A DNA stretch of 64,000 bases from Chamaecyparis obtusa (taxonomy: Eukaryota > Streptophyta > Pinopsida > Cupressales > Cupressaceae): positions 62,001 through 126,000 of the forward strand of contig BSBK01004091.1 in the NCBI GenBank assembly GCA_027943335.1. The letters run 5' to 3'. The position numbers were made by a program, and so were the translations under genes. Numbering within the stretch: position 1 is the stretch's first letter; the number at the start of each line of letters is the position of its first letter. The notes under the pieces are model-generated. The model was given only the letters and a program-made list of their open reading frames with translations. It had not been told where the DNA came from and searched no databases. This document shows, piece after piece, positions 46,437 to 61,275 of this stretch.

Positions 46437-48148
46437 AGAGGAGGGCAATAGGGTATTAAAAGGATCCCTAAACCTTTAGATTGGGTTTTGAAATGGCTCC
46501 CATCACTATAATGCAACCGTCAGCTAAGGTACCCTGCCAGCCATTCCACCACTCTCCTGCAAATCTTCTCCCCATCTAAATAGGAGAGAAGGAAAATACA
46601 AGAAGGGACACCAAGACCTCATTCACCCCTACATCCAAGCAACCATCTAGCTGATAGTAGACCGCAAAAAATAACACTTCTCCTCAACCCTAGAGCGATT
46701 ATCCACCTCCATAGGAAAAATTGCCACCTCAGTCGGCCAATAGAGAGGAAAAAATTAGTAAGTTGATCCAAACCCACAATGTAGCCACGCGGAGGAACCC
46801 AACCAAAATAGTGGAAGGCTCCGCCTCAATAGGAACCATACAGGGAGGAACCAAGTCAGGAAAAATAACAACCCATATAGGAAGAGGAAAATAGAAGCTT
46901 TGAGCTCCATTAGGGCCAAACACGACCCCACCACAACAAAACCATTATCAAAAACATGTCAAGAAGGGCCTTTTGGTATTAAGGAACACTGAGAGGAGGG
47001 GCACGAATCAATATTCTACACTTTTTAACCTTTGTTAAGATGATTCTTAAACCATAAACCACATATAATGCATCTTTTGCAGCCAATGCTACCTTTGCTT
47101 CCTTCAATGCACTGAACAAAGTACCCAACGTAAGAGGAATTCAAATTCTAAGTTCACTTATCCTCCCAATGAATCTATCCTTTTCAGTGATTAAATCCTT
47201 AATTTTATTAATCAAATAAATGACTTATCCTTCTTGACTAGATATAGAAATTATTAAGGGAGAAAAGGAATGTGATAGTTCTGACAATTTCTTCTCATTC
47301 TCCTTAACCAACTTCTCAATGTCTTCAACACACTTAGAATAAGATAGACATGCCTTATAAACTTTTCCTCCTACAGATATAGCAACTTGAATGCTTTTCA
47401 TACCAACTCCTAATAGCATTCTATCCTTAGCAATCAAAGAATTCAACTGATTGAATTTGTTATCATCAAATTCAACTTTGACCTTAATCACTACAGACTT
47501 CTTCAGAGATTCAAAATGTGTACTTGTTGAGTCAATAAGGCCCTTCATTTGACCGAATGGAGTATCAATTGGATCTATAACATAGTTAGGCATTATCTTC
47601 TCCAATAGATCAAATTCGCGGCTAAATAACTCATTGTCTTCAATGCGAGTCTTCATAGTTTCATCCCGTGCCTTTGCAAGCTTCGTATTCTAAACAGGAG
47701 ACAATGTCTCCAAATTGATTGGACCTTGTATGATTTCTAAGTCATCCACATCTACACTATTCTTCTCCAAAAAGACATGAACTACCTTAGCAGTATCTCT
47801 TTCTTCCATCTTAGCACTTGATTGCATCATCTCAGGTAACAGTTCTGCCTTCTCGCCACCTCACTTTTCTCCTTCAACATATCCCATAGGAGCAACATGC
47901 ACACTAAGTGGAATACCATAAATATAAACATCAAGAACATTACCTACAATAGGAATGTTGCTGTCAATTTGTTCACTGTCTAGAACAAGGGTGTCTTAAG
48001 CATAATTAGCATCATCTTTATCTACAACTTCGAATTGATTATCCAACAAAATCTTCCTCGATACCTTCTTTGTTTCTAATATAACCTCTTTAGTCTTACC
48101 TGTCATCAACTTATTAATCCTTGTTGTACTCCTTAATTGATCTCTACA
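46437..48148. repeat. Diverged direct repeat R1, second instance
   Basis: Counterpart of 26679-28390, spanning the copy 2/copy 3 boundary. Confidence 0.6.
47225..47656 (-). pseudogene. Degenerate transposon-type reading frame in R1, second instance
   Basis: Identical protein to 27467-27898. Confidence 0.45.
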
Positions 48149-51100
48149 ATAGTTTCCTCCTATTTTCTCTTACCTTCATTATCAAATTTCTTATATTAAA
48201 GCTTAAGAGGTTTGATATTACCATGTACTTTGATAGCTTCATATGCTTCATCAACTATCATATCAACTGAAACTAAATCAGTCTTGCTCTTCTTACTTCA
48301 CTTTTCTTACTCTGATGGTTTACCCTTTGAAACTCTTCCTTCTTTGGCTCCTTAAGATTTTATTTCTTTTTCTACACTATTAGACTTAGTAGCCTCGTCA
48401 TCATCTATAGATAGTCGGTACTTTCTTGTGCTCTTTGTCTTCACTCTTACAGCCTCTTTACCAAATGATTGTTTTTAGGGTTCCTTCTTGGAACTAACTG
48501 ATTTAGGTGTACCAACTGGCTTAGGTGGACTAGTGGATGGTGCATATCTTCTTGTCTACCTTGTCTTTGATGAAGAAAAAATGGGAGTATCTGATTCTAC
48601 ATTAATTGATTCTTCTTCCCTCTTTTCTTCTAATTCTATTTGTCCCTTCCTTGCTTCTCTCAAGTTTTGAGCTGGAATATGAAAACTCTTATTGAGATAC
48701 TCTACCTCCTTTCTCACTCTTCTTTCTGTGCCAGGTCTATTCACTTCTAAATGCACCTTTATGTTTTTCTCCTTGAATGTAGATAACCTCTCCTCATTTG
48801 GATCAATAGGCCTCTTCAAAATATCTTGAGCATAAGCATCAAGAATAAGCTCGTCTACTTCGTATCCCATGGTCATGATCCAAGATGTTCTAGGCTCAAC
48901 TAATTCCATCAAATAAACATCAGTCTCTACCGTGAAGCATATGGTATCTTCATACTTATCTATAATATATTTTTTAATTCTTTCTCTCTGCTACATTTTG
49001 TTTTGGGAATCTTTGAAGAAACCCCGTAGAATACTCTTCCTTGATTTTTTGTCAACCATATAAAGAATTTGTACGATCTGAAGTACAAAATATATATTAG
49101 TCTAGGTCCTAAATCCTTCAAACACCAAGAACTTCATTTATGAAGTAAAGGAATAGGCACAAGATTAATGTACCATATTTGAAGATTTTCTTTCTATCCT
49201 TCTTGATCTTAGCTAAATTCTACAATGAATAAACTCTTAATACCTTGCAATAGTCATAAATTCCATCTTCTTTTACCATCCAATATGACAATTATATGGA
49301 AATGCTTGAAACTAAATTATCTCTGCTAGAGTGATAGATCTTGTAACCTATGACCATAGCTACAAATCTTAAATCTGGATGAATTATATCATTTATGGTC
49401 ATTGCCCTCTTATCCCACTATGATTCAGTAGCATCGGTAACAATTTCATTCTAAATAGACTTTAGCATAGGGACCTCATTGGATGCATTAAACCTAGTAA
49501 CTATCTTGAGAACATCCTTAGTAATCTTGTAGGGTTAGTCAAGCCACATAAATTAAGCATGTATTCTTCTTAGAACATACATGATCTGCTCATTTTCATC
49601 AAAGATTCAAAAGTGGGGAGCTTCATGACTTGAGCTAGGTTTTTCTCTTCAAGAACCTTGTATTCATATTTTAGTTTAGAATTTGCAATAGCTCGGATGA
49701 ATAAATCTTATGAATCTGATGGCTACCCAATTCTTCCAAGTTTTCATGAATATAAGCCCTAATGTCTTCTATGTGCAACACGCCTATGGTACTGTTGAAA
49801 ATGCCCCTTCTGGATCATCCTCTATTGATTTGTAAGGGCGTTTCTTAAATTTTGGTCTAGGGTGCTCGGTTATATCATCTATATGAGGTTTATCCATGAT
49901 TTACCAAGGCCACAACTCCTTTATAATCCAAAACTAAATATATGTGAATATGATTAGCTTATGAATAATTTCTAGTTTTCCTATTTTTGAATCCTTTGAG
50001 AACATAAAAAGAAAAGAAAAATTATATTCCAAACAAGAAAAAAAAATATAAATCAAGAAATATAAAAATTGTGATTCAAAAATTAGTTAAAATTCAAAGC
50101 TAACACGAACAAGTTCTAAAATCATTTATCCCTTTAAAATGAGACACATTTTTACTTAATTTTTATTGGATTTTTTTCTAATTATTTTTTTATTAGGAGA
50201 AAATATAGGTTTTGAAGGGGGCATTAAACCCTATTACAAATAGATTTTGAGAGGGATTTGGAACACATCATAAACAAATATTTTTATAAGATATAATAAT
50301 TAAGAATAATATCTAGTCGACAACACAGAAGGAGTAACCCAGAATAATATCATCTTACAAAGCACAAGCTGGAGTAACAATAGGCCAGAGCCTTACAACT
50401 CAAAGAACATGGTTTTCGAGGCTCCCTTAACTTTAATACTAGAAAACCATGGGTCTTTCAAGGAACCCATACCCTGCGGATACATGGGTTTTAACAAGGC
50501 TCCCATAACCTTTATTCTTACAGAAAACTAGATAGAATAATCAATGTTCAAAGGAAGAGTCGATAACAAGGGCTTCTCCAGAAGGGAAAACTTTAGTGGT
50601 GAATATTTGCCATTTCGCGAATGTCACATGTCAGCAACCTAAGATTTGGGGAATATGATGTGTGTATCAATTTGACCGTGTCGCCCGAACTTTATAAATA
50701 TTGGGTGGGATGCCCAAGTCCATCGCCCATTGGTTTATGTATTTTTCCCCTTTTCTTTCACAATATTGACAATCGAATCTAATTGTTGGACACTATAAAT
50801 TGAAAAATTTTGCCTATAATTTCCAAAGCTTATTGTAACTGACAACCATATTCACCAATATGCGGTCAAAATTTAACCTTAGGGTTGACACGTCTCTCTA
50901 TTCCAAAGACTTTCAATAAAACTTAATATCTTTTAAAACTTTGGCCGGAAATAGATTTGCACACGTCTCTATTCCGGAGACTTTTGGGGGAATCTTTGAA
51001 TCCTTTAAAACCTTGGCTCGAAATAGAATTCCTGCCATTGCTCTCAGATCATCAAACGGTTATAAAAATTAGGGTTATCTCCTATCAGGAGATAGAAAAT

Positions 51101-51552
51101 TAACTCACAGTACTGCGACGGGGAGCGCACTAGGTGAGCTACCCGTAGACCCCGTCTTGGGGGCATTTCCTCCAAACCCCTGTCAAATAATGATGATTTC
51201 TAGGTATGTGTTCCTGTTATCATGATTTTCTTCAATAACGAAAGATTCGCCAATATTTTATATAATTTTCATGTAATTGAAAAACAATTTCCGGTGCAAA
51301 TAATATGTTTTCCTTTGAAATTAAAAAAATTCGCCAACAATATTATTTTTTTCGACCCAAAATAATGTAGGATTTGCCAAGATTTTACACTTTTTCTAGG
51401 GAGGGGGTTTCTTAAAGTTTTCCCTGTTCTCCAGGCTCTCATAAACTGACAACCTAAAACGTGTGGTTTAAAAAACTCCCATAACCTTAATAATCACCAA
51501 AAGTAAAATTAACCATAACCGCTCACTAGAAAAATAAGAACTACCAACCCTC
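48149..51552 (-). mobile_element. Transposon remnant, central block, copy 3
   Basis: Counterpart of 28391-31794. The frame 48556-48912 differs from copy 2 by one residue (T for R, base 48728). Confidence 0.5.
48556..48912 (-). pseudogene. Degenerate transposon-type reading frame, copy 3
   Basis: Same fragment as 28798-29154 with one substitution (RPGTERR instead of RPGRERR). Confidence 0.45.
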
Positions 51553-53078
51553 AGAGGAGGGAAATAGGGTTTTAAACATGGCTCCCTAAACCTTCAGATT
51601 GGGTTTTGAAATGGCTCCCATTACCATAATGCAACCCTTCCCTACGGTACCCTACCAACCATTCTACCACTCTCCTGGGAATCTTTTCCCCATGTAAATA
51701 GGAGAGAAGGAAAAGACAAGAAGGGAAACCAAGACCTCATTTACCTCTACATACAAGCATCCATGACTGAGAGAAGCCCATAAAAAATAACATTTCTCCT
51801 CAACCCTAGAGTGATTATACACCTAGATATAGGAAAACTTTCCACCTCAATCGGCCAATAGAGAGAGTAAAAAATAATTAGGTTGATCCAAACCCACAAT
51901 GTAGCCACACAGAGGAACCCCACATTAATAGTGGAAGACTCCACCTGAATAGAACCATGCAGGGAGGAACCAAACCAAGAAATATAACAACCCATATAGG
52001 ATTAAAAAAAGAAGCTTTGAGCTCCATTAAGGCCAAACACGGCCCCACCACAAAAAAACCCATATCAAAAACATGTCAGGAAGGGCCTTTTGGTATTAAG
52101 GAACACTGAGAGGAGGGGGGTCAATCGGTATTCTAAATTTTTTTACCTTGTTGAGATGATTCTTAAACCATAAACCACATACAATTAAATGTAAGGTGAA
52201 AAAACATAAGACAAATATCCACAACACCATAACACCAAGATTTTTATCGTGGAAATCCAGTTAGGGAAAACCCATTGTGGGGATGGAACCCACAAATAAA
52301 AATACTGTACACAAAATCCTAATAGCATTCTATCCTCAGCAATCAAAGAATTCAACTTATTAAACTTTTTTATCATCAAATTCATCGTTGACCTTAATCA
52401 TTGCAAACATCTTAAAAGATTCAAACTGTGTACTTACTAAATTGATAATGCACTTCAATCGACTGGATGGAGTATCAATTGGATCTTTTACATAGGCAGG
52501 TATTATCTTTTCTAATACATCTGATGCATGACTCAATAAATCATTCTATTCAATGTGATTCTTCAAAATTTCCTCCATTTGCTTTTCTTATTCGAGTGAT
52601 GCAATATTCATCTTATAAATAGAAGACAATGTGTCCACATTTAATGGACCTTGTATGATTTCCAAGTCATCCACATCTACACTATATTTCTCCAAGAAGA
52701 CCTTAACTACCTCAACAGTATCTCTTGCTTCCATCAAGTAACACTTGATTGCATCATCTCACGTAACATTTCTTCCTTCTCACCACCTTTCTTTTCTCCT
52801 TCAACATCTCCCATAGGATCAAAAGATATACTAATTGGAACACTAGAAATATAAATATCAAGAACATTATCGACAACAACAATTTTGCTATCAATTTTTT
52901 CATTGTCTAGAACAAGGCCCAAGGTGTCTTGAGCATCATTAGCATCATCTTTATCTACAACTTCAAACTGATTATCCAAAAAAATATTTCTCAAGGCCTT
53001 CTCTATTTTTAACATAACCTCTTGAGTCTTACCTATCATCAATTTATTAATCCTTGATTTACTCCTTAATTGGTCTTT
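51553..53078. repeat. Diverged direct repeat R2, copy 3
   Basis: Counterpart of 31795-33320. Confidence 0.6.
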
Positions 53079-53138
53079 GGATTTCTTAAGGATCAATTTC
53101 AGCTCTCTAATAGAAATCACCAGACCTAAACCAATCAA
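52734..53138 (-). pseudogene. Degenerate transposon-type reading frame in R2, copy 3
   Basis: Identical protein to 32976-33380. Confidence 0.45.
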
Positions 53139-54022
53139 AACCTATTCTTTTACCTTATCATTCTTACTCTTTGCATTTACTCTCCTCATCTCTAAAAAGT
53201 CATGTAGACGTTGTTGGAAAGTTCTAGGTAGGGTACTGAGAGGGGGGAGTGAATCAGTACCGCTAAGATTTTACACTTATTCAAATTTCTAAACATAAAT
53301 TGATAGCCAATAATTTAATTTACTTATACCGATAACTACGTTTTCTTTTACTAATAGCTACTATAATATTTAACCGATAACTGATTACATGCAACTTAAA
53401 CATACAACACATAAACATTCAAACACTTAACGTGCAACATTTTAGTTTCATAGAAAACCCTTGTTCGGAGGGAAAAAATGCAGTGGGGATGGTACGCACA
53501 ACACATCACTGTAATAATAAGGTGCCCAATTAGGAGCTTACATTAATGCTATTTTCGGAATGACTTCACCCTGTTAGGAGTGTCTAATACCTTGTTAGGA
53601 GTATTGAAAGTCATGTTAAAGACTACTTTTTAAACATATTTTATCCCACTTATACAATGTTCACCCTCTTAAAGTATTTACAATAAGTTCCTAAATAGAA
53701 ATTCTAAGTCTAATTAGAGACTCCCCGGTTACACGATTTCACAATCTTGATGCTAAACTGTTAGGAATAAATCAACAAGAAATTTGACTTGTAGATGCTT
53801 TCTCCAAAACTTTATTCAAGATCTCATTTCTCTCTTCTTCTGATTTAATCTTCTTTTGATCTCTAATCCTTTGATCTTTTATGATAGTATCAATCTATAG
53901 TGCCCTTCACTTCAATCCACCTCCTCTGATTTGTATATCTATCTGCATGTATCTCTCTCTTTCTTTCTCTTTTCCTCTGATCACCTCTTATAGTTGCTTT
54001 CCTTGATTAGGGTTTCTTGGTC
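53079..54022. other. Pyrimidine-rich repeat block, copy 3
   Basis: Counterpart of 33321-34264. No gene. Confidence 0.5.
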
Positions 54023-54053
54023 GAGTCATGAGTCGTAATGAATCGTAATGAAT
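54023..54053. other. Templated filler at a deletion junction, copy 3
   Basis: Identical to 34265-34295, so the deletion predates the split of copies 2 and 3. Confidence 0.85.
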
Positions 54054-56375
54054 AAAATATTATCTCTACAGAGGAAGTCAAGGTCGAGTCATGAGTCGTA
54101 ATGAATATAAATGAGAATTCTATTGAAGCAATTGCATTTTTTAATAAAATAGAGATCTCAAATAGATCTTCATCCATTGAAGGTGTGCTTTTCTTCTTAG
54201 GGTTTTAAACATTTACATTCTTTCTTTTTAAATTTTATTTTCCTATTAGGGCTTCAATATTTTAAATTCAGATTTTAGATTTTTAGATCTTATTCTTTAT
54301 CGATTATTATTTTTGAAATTTCAGCTGAGATCTCATCTATGATACCATACCTTCTAAACAATTGAGCCATTGTAGGTTTTACAGAGCTCTCTCTTGAATA
54401 TAGATTTAATTTTTTCTACAAAAAATTAGTGTATCGGTTGAAAAATTATAGAAAGAAATAGGCACTTTAAAATATCAGCTAATATACTAACTATTCCATT
54501 AGATTTGTGTATCATAAATACTTGTTTAATCTTAGAAGCTCACAATAATAATCTAGAAAAATAAAAAATAGAGTATAAATTGTTTTTTGTCTCTGTCATT
54601 CTGAAAATAGAGTATACTCTTTCAAAATAGAGCATTTAGTTTTCTTTTCATGGTGATCATCAAGGGGGTTAAATTTATGTTATATTGTTGTTTTTACTCT
54701 TTCGGGTTTCTCTTTTGCTATTGGTTTCCCTATGATTTTATAAAATATACAGGTTTGAGTGCCAATGAATAGGGTTAGGATTCACTATATTGTCTACTAG
54801 ATTATCTGATACATGGTCATCACTAGTCTCTTTCTCTTCAAAAGATTGCCCGTCCTCGAAAATTGTTGAATGAATAACTACTCTTTTCTTTCTTTATTTA
54901 TTTTCCTTTAGAATTATTATCAAATTCACAATGATGTATTCCGAAACAATGTAAATCTACGGATCTATTTTAGTGGTGTGTTCATATGATGCATTTATTT
55001 TGTAGTTGCTTGTAAATCCAACATATATAATAATATAGCCAATAGTTTCAGTGGAGGAAGTCTCTATGTATACACTAATAAACTATAACGATATTTTTAA
55101 TATCTAAATACATACAAATAATATGATATTTAACATTAACTTTCGATGGCATTCGAGATGTTAGAACATGTTTAGAGAAATGAAGAAGTTTTAAATCCTT
55201 ATTGCATAAATAATCTGAGGTTACTAAAACTTCTTGGTAGACTCAACATTCTGTAGATTTATACAACACCAATAGGAATTTAAGGATTTTTGTTTGTGAC
55301 TAAGTCCTTTTTTCACCCTTTTCTTTTTAAAAGTACAAACTGTTAATAACTTACTAATCATGCAAATACAATTGACCATGTAAATCACATTCACATTCAT
55401 TTCCATGTGTTCTTATAATTAGTTTAGATTTAAATCATTTATAGTGAATACTAAATGTTGTAGATGATGCAACTTTAGCTCCTTCTTTCATGGATATGAA
55501 CTATTTATTGGTGGTAACAAACTCTATCTGTATTCATCCTTAATGCTATTTTATTTCTAAGCTCGAGGGACTTTTGTAGAATAGTCCTGTGAAATAATTC
55601 CAATTTTTTTTTTCTATTGACATGTATGTGTGCTACAATGTTGTGCTTAGTTGTCTTTTCAAATCTACGTGATTATTTTATAGTAGAAATGTGACTGGCT
55701 ATAGGTGGAGAAGTTGCGAAAAAAAATAGAAGCTGAATTTCCTGGTATAAAATTACTGTTGAATTGAAAATATTTTCTATTTTTCAGATTTCAAAAAGAA
55801 GAGCTGCATTCATAAGGCGAGAGTCATATTATGAAATTTTAACTAGTGTATTTCACCACTGCAAGCAAATAAAAAAAATGTGTTACTACCATTTGTCGGG
55901 ACCATAGCTTTTGGATGTTCATCAAATCAAACAATGAGCTTTGTAATTTGAAACAGATAGTTCATCAGAGTAAATCATGACCTTCGTAATTTTTTCATTG
56001 TTTATGTTAAAATAGTTATTGAGTATTTTTTTCATTACCATTTTACATGCAAATTACTTCGAAAGTTTGAGGTTTTAATGCACATTTACTTTTACATTAT
56101 CTCATTGTTGATTGTTTAACATAAAATTTCTTCATATTTTCTTATTAAAATTTTCAATAGATTCTTTTACTTTCAAATTTGACTGTGAATGTTGGGGTAA
56201 GTTTGTAACTTGGCAGTCTAAATATTATGTCCTTATTTCTTTGTACAGATTGTTGTAAATCTATTATGATAAGTAGGCCAAGAAGCCACATTTGCTCTTG
56301 TGTATATCCAATCTAATTAAAACTTTCAATTCTAAATCTTTCCCCCAGTTCTTCAACTTGGACTGCTAAATTTAT

Positions 56376-56777
56376 GTGCTGGAACTTTCATCCCAGCTTA
56401 GTTTGCTAGTTGTTCAATTTGTCATTTTTTATTTTCACATCGACAACACGAATGTGTTGAACATGTCCATGGATATTTCTTTGTTACATGCTATAATATT
56501 TTCTTACCGTGAGGCACATCATGTCAATTATACCATAGTCGGTCATAAATTGCACCTTAATAATTCCTTATATGGTGATTACAAGCTTCTCAATTTTACT
56601 TGGTTTGAGAAACCAGTTATACCTCTTGGCAATGTGAATTCTTTTCTACCATCCAATTATTTTAAATATAGATTTTTCATGTTCCAAAATTTTCAATTTG
56701 TGGAATGGAAAATGCCAAACTTGAAAAATGTCCAATTAGAGTATAAATATGATAGAATAAAAAAAGATTATTTGTAA
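56376..56777 (+). CDS. Hypothetical 133-codon frame, copy 3
   Basis: Same protein as 16860-17261; a base difference at 56417 is silent. Confidence 0.25.
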   Translation: MLELSSQLSLLVVQFVIFYFHIDNTNVLNMSMDISLLHAIIFSYREAHHVNYTIVGHKLHLNNSLYGDYKLLNFTWFEKPVIPLGNVNSFLPSNYFKYRFFMFQNFQFVEWKMPNLKNVQLEYKYDRIKKDYL

Positions 56778-59562
56778 TCTATTTCAAAATTAAATAATCA
56801 TAATATAGAACTAGAAAAAAACTAATTTAATATTGTGCATCATAATTAAGTCACTTAAACTTGAAAACCCTGCTTGGAAGATGCTCTTTGGGGCAAGTTT
56901 GTGTAGAACAAAATGATTCTTACAGGAATAAAAACTTAATTATAATCTGAATTGTCTAGTTTTATGGATTATAATATCTATGGAAATCTTGTGGTGTTCA
57001 TTTAGTAATGTTTAACAGGTTTTTAAGAGCTATTCCCTTGAGTTATATTCTTAATTGCAATCTTTTGTCTTATATTCCCATTTGTGCTCTAATTACAATG
57101 CCAATGATGAGGTACAATATCATCCATGTGTAATGGGGTAAAATAATTTATTAGAGCATAGATCGCTTGGCTTCTAACAAGTAGATTGTTGACATTTTCC
57201 TGTGTGTTTCGATGCCTTGTGTCCTGAGATAATATGTCTGGTTTAAAAGTCTCATGTTGGTTGTGAGCTAACGGGATCCCTTGGGGACATGGTAAGAAAA
57301 GGATGATCTATTCTAGCTACTTCAACTCTTATAAGAATGCATATTCCATTGTTTTAGTTTCTTAAAGGTTGTGTCCCATAAAGTTGAAACATAATAGTTT
57401 ATAAATAAAGGAAAATTTTCCAAACCAAAAATGAAGTATAGTTCCTTTTATTTGCTAAAATTGTTATCAGAATCATACATAGTGAAACATTACAAAGACA
57501 TGTCAAAGTATTCTCTATATAGGTCTAACATTTTGTTAAATTGTAGAAGGATTATCTAATGGCATTATCTTTTAATTCAAAGTTATTTACATTTTCATGG
57601 AACTAACAAAAATAGATAATGGGACATTGTACATGAATACAGGGTTCCGTTTTAATCAGCATGGTATTTCATAAAATAATTTTTTTCTTTTTCTGTACTC
57701 ATTTACCATCATGAGAGAAGGGAGGTGATGATATTAGAAGGATTTGTTTGATATCATAGATATCATAAAAAAGACACACTTTTGACAACATGACAAGATT
57801 TTGGCACCAAAAATTCCATAAAGTATTTTGAAGCATAAGTAAGTCTCAATTATGTAAGTTTATACTCTTTAATGCACCAATAGAAGCAAGTGGATATTTT
57901 ATTTTATACTCATCAATTTTAAACTTGAAATCCCTATATGTATATCTACTATGCAATAGATTTTACATGAAGTTATTAGATCTGTAATATATAGTGACAA
58001 CGAAGAATAGGAAAATAAAAGTTACAAAGATCTACTCTATTATTAGGTCAATTGTATATTAGGAAATGATAAAGTTACAAAGAAGAGAGGAAACACATCG
58101 GCCTTTTTAATTGTGATTGTTTATATATTTGGAATTTTTTAAGTCGTTGATGGGAAAGGATTATGGAACTAGATGTTTGATGGTGTCCTGGTGCTCGTGA
58201 AGTTTATGATCCATTGCTCATCCACACAAATATCAAACCTGTACAATATACCTTTACTTTCATGGGCCATCACTTTTAATTCATAATTGTCCACAACATG
58301 GTTGATGTCATTGCCTAAAAAAATTCTATATTGAACCCATTTTCCTAATAGAACTTAATGACTTTTGTTCTCAGATAGTCACTCCAAACTTCCAATTCCT
58401 TATTTACCACACTATCTGAATAATGATATTTATATGTCGGTATAGTCTAATAATAAATCACTATCATTACTTATATGATACAAGAAATATCTTACCAATT
58501 TAGACTTTCACAATGCTGTTAAAATCCTTTAACTTTAAATTCAGGCCCATGCTGCAGGGAGCATCTCCAGCTCCTTTATAATTTTTTCCATACCAATTAT
58601 TTGGGGAGCCTGGTGAAGGTATTTCTAAAGATTTATCTTTGAAAGATGAGTTTGAAACTTGTTCTCATGGGAGATCATGAAGACCAAATCTCCCATGAAA
58701 TCCACCATCTTCATTTAATCAACCGATAGCAACTGTCATAAATTCCATATCTGGAATTGGAAAATGGTAACTAGGAAGTCGTAATGGGAAGCTTGCATTT
58801 AAAGGTTATTTTACATTAAGTTTTAAAGAGCTATAGAGTTCAATTTGGAGATGTACTCTTATTCAAATTTTTATGTGATTTGTTAGAAATCTCTCACATT
58901 TTGATTTGAGGTTTTTTGGAAGAATGAAGTTCAATGGTTTTTGGTTTCTCTATATTTGTGTAACTAGCTTTCTATACCACATGTTATGCATGATGGTGAC
59001 TATTCTTTAAATGGATTTAAATCATAGACAAGATCTGGTAGGGTTCACTTTTTTCCTAGATTGTCCTTTGGATTTTAGCAAATATATATTGGATTTAGGG
59101 TTTAATCTTTTCTTGTTGACTCTCATATATGAAGGAATGATAATTTCTTTTATTTTCTATTTTCTCTTTGTGTAATGTAGGTGGGTCTCATTTTCTAGTT
59201 CTCTACTAAAAATTGTAGGGTTTTCCTTATTTGTTGATTCTCACCTATTTTGGGCATTTGCATGTAGCTACTTTGAAATCTCCACAGGTTTTGGTGGTTT
59301 ATTCTTAGAAACATCTTTATCACAGTGGCTAGGGTGTGGAAAGTTATAGAAACTTATGTAGGTGATAATGAGAAAAGCCTCATTAGAGGTGTTTGAAACA
59401 TGGGATTTCAATATTGAGACAAATAAGGAAGTGCTTCAGAAAAGGTGTGTTCTTGTTATTTTGAAACCTTCACAAACACTTGTTTTTGCTAACTATCCTT
59501 TGATATTGTCAAATTTATATAATTAAACAAAATGAATATGAATTTTGTTTATATGTTTTCAG

Positions 59563-59666
59563 TGTCTCCAAACAAGAGAGTGACAACGAAATACTGAGAG
59601 ATATTCAAGAAATTATCTGGAAAATTACATCTAACATCACCCATCTGTCACGTCTTCATGAGCCAT
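59563..59666 (+). pseudogene. Candidate captured exon, copy 3
   Basis: Same exon-like segment as 20047-20150. Confidence 0.4.
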
Positions 59667-60791
59667 GTAAGTACACATCTCATTGATTTTGTCTTAACAT
59701 TTTGAACTTAGTTATAATGATTTTAAGTGCCAATCATATCCACAACAGATTGGCCCTAAGGAAACATAGCATACTCATCCACTTTAATTAAAAATAATGG
59801 CAATATTTGAATTAAATTGAAACTAGATATTTGGTTCCTCACTTGTGGGCATTAATATTTGAATTGAATTGAAAGAGATAAAATATAGATGGTACTCTTG
59901 TCAAATATCTGCTAGGAGTTTAGAATAGCGTAGATAATTACTAATGTTTTCTAGCTCTATATTGAACTAATGTCACTTTCTTTGTTGTGGGCATGTTTTA
60001 TACTTTCCTACACATACATGGTTTGCCACTCCCAGTAATTTGGTTGTAAACTAATGCTAGATTGATAAAACTAGTTGAAATAGTGAAGTTGGATTCTTTT
60101 GACACTAAGGCAAGGGCTTTTATCTCTTAATTTTGAAATGTCCAAACCAATGATAAAAGACAAAAATAGAGAATAGACACAATTTCATCTTCGAATCAAC
60201 AGTCAGTTAATTTTAAAAATGCAATCACAAGTAGAGTCTGCTTGGAGAATTGGAGACTTAGTTTCCACATAATTGGTATTCATGTTAGAAGGCACAAATA
60301 TTGAACACATACAATTTTAGCATGCGCGGGATAGAGGATTTATCAGATGGAGGTTTGAATGTTAAAGGACTGCTATAACAGTGCATCCAATAATCCTAGC
60401 CTCTCATTACATCGGCATACCTTAGATGTAGGTATGATACATGTAGATCATATATGTATTTGCAATCGCAGTAGTATAAACGCATAGTATTCTCTATATG
60501 AAGTGTATGTTGTTGTGAAGCACAAAATTACAGAGTATGTACATGGGTGATACCAATTCCACTATAGGGTACTCTGTTGATCTTAAATTATTTAATTAAA
60601 ATATAAAAAATGTTCAAGGGAAAAACTTCATTATGACGGTGCATGAGGTAAGCTTCAAAGTCTATTTGTTTCTCTTGTACAAATAATTTAAGTTGTATTT
60701 ACCGTTTATTGTTATACAACAACTTAATTTATGATTTTATTTTGTCTCTGTAGTGAGACCTAAGATTATGAATGAAATAATAATTCTTTAA

Positions 60792-60863
60792 AGGGTGTTA
60801 GCTCAATGGAAGAGCGCCTCGTTTACAAGCAGGAGGATGGTGGTTCGATTCCATCATGCCTTA
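60792..60863 (+). tRNA. tRNA-Val(UAC)-like sequence, probable pseudogene, copy 3
   Basis: Identical to 21276-21347. Confidence 0.6.
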
Positions 60864-61164
60864 ATATTAATTAATCAATCATATCGTAATATATGTTTAA
60901 TAATAAATCGACTTATTTGAAGAGTGAGATATTTTAAAAATTCATTATTTTATATCGTCTTTAGATATGTCTCTGTAGAGACACGCATAAAATTTTCTTT
61001 CTAGATACATTAACAATGGTGTTTTATATTGTCTCATAGAGATAATTTTTTTAAGACACTCGGTTAAAGACAATACACACATTTTATTTTGTCTCAAGTT
61101 AAGAAAATTTACTCAAAAATTCTCTCAAGTATTGCCTTAAACCCCTCCTATATGTAGCTTAGTT

Positions 61165-61275
61165 AAAGCGGTGCTCACATTGGACGAGGCTTATCCTTTG
61201 CCTCTATTCCCCGGTATGCTCGATAAACTCCCCAAGATCGTCAAGCCAATAGTGTGCTGGCCTCAACAACAAAAT
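61165..61275 (+). pseudogene. Fragment C of the At4g22030-like gene, copy 3
   Basis: Identical to 21649-21759. Confidence 0.9.

Larger units (their letters stand above)
28130..47887. repeat. Tandem unit copy 2 (19,758 bp)
   Basis: Every landmark recurs 19,758 bp later in copy 3, with no length change detected over about 16 kb. Substitutions seen by eye: 28970/48728, 36659/56417, 37750/57508, 43035/62793. Confidence 0.92.
54054..61164. mobile_element. CACTA-like element, left-truncated, copy 3
   Basis: Counterpart of 34296-41406, with the same missing left end. Confidence 0.65.
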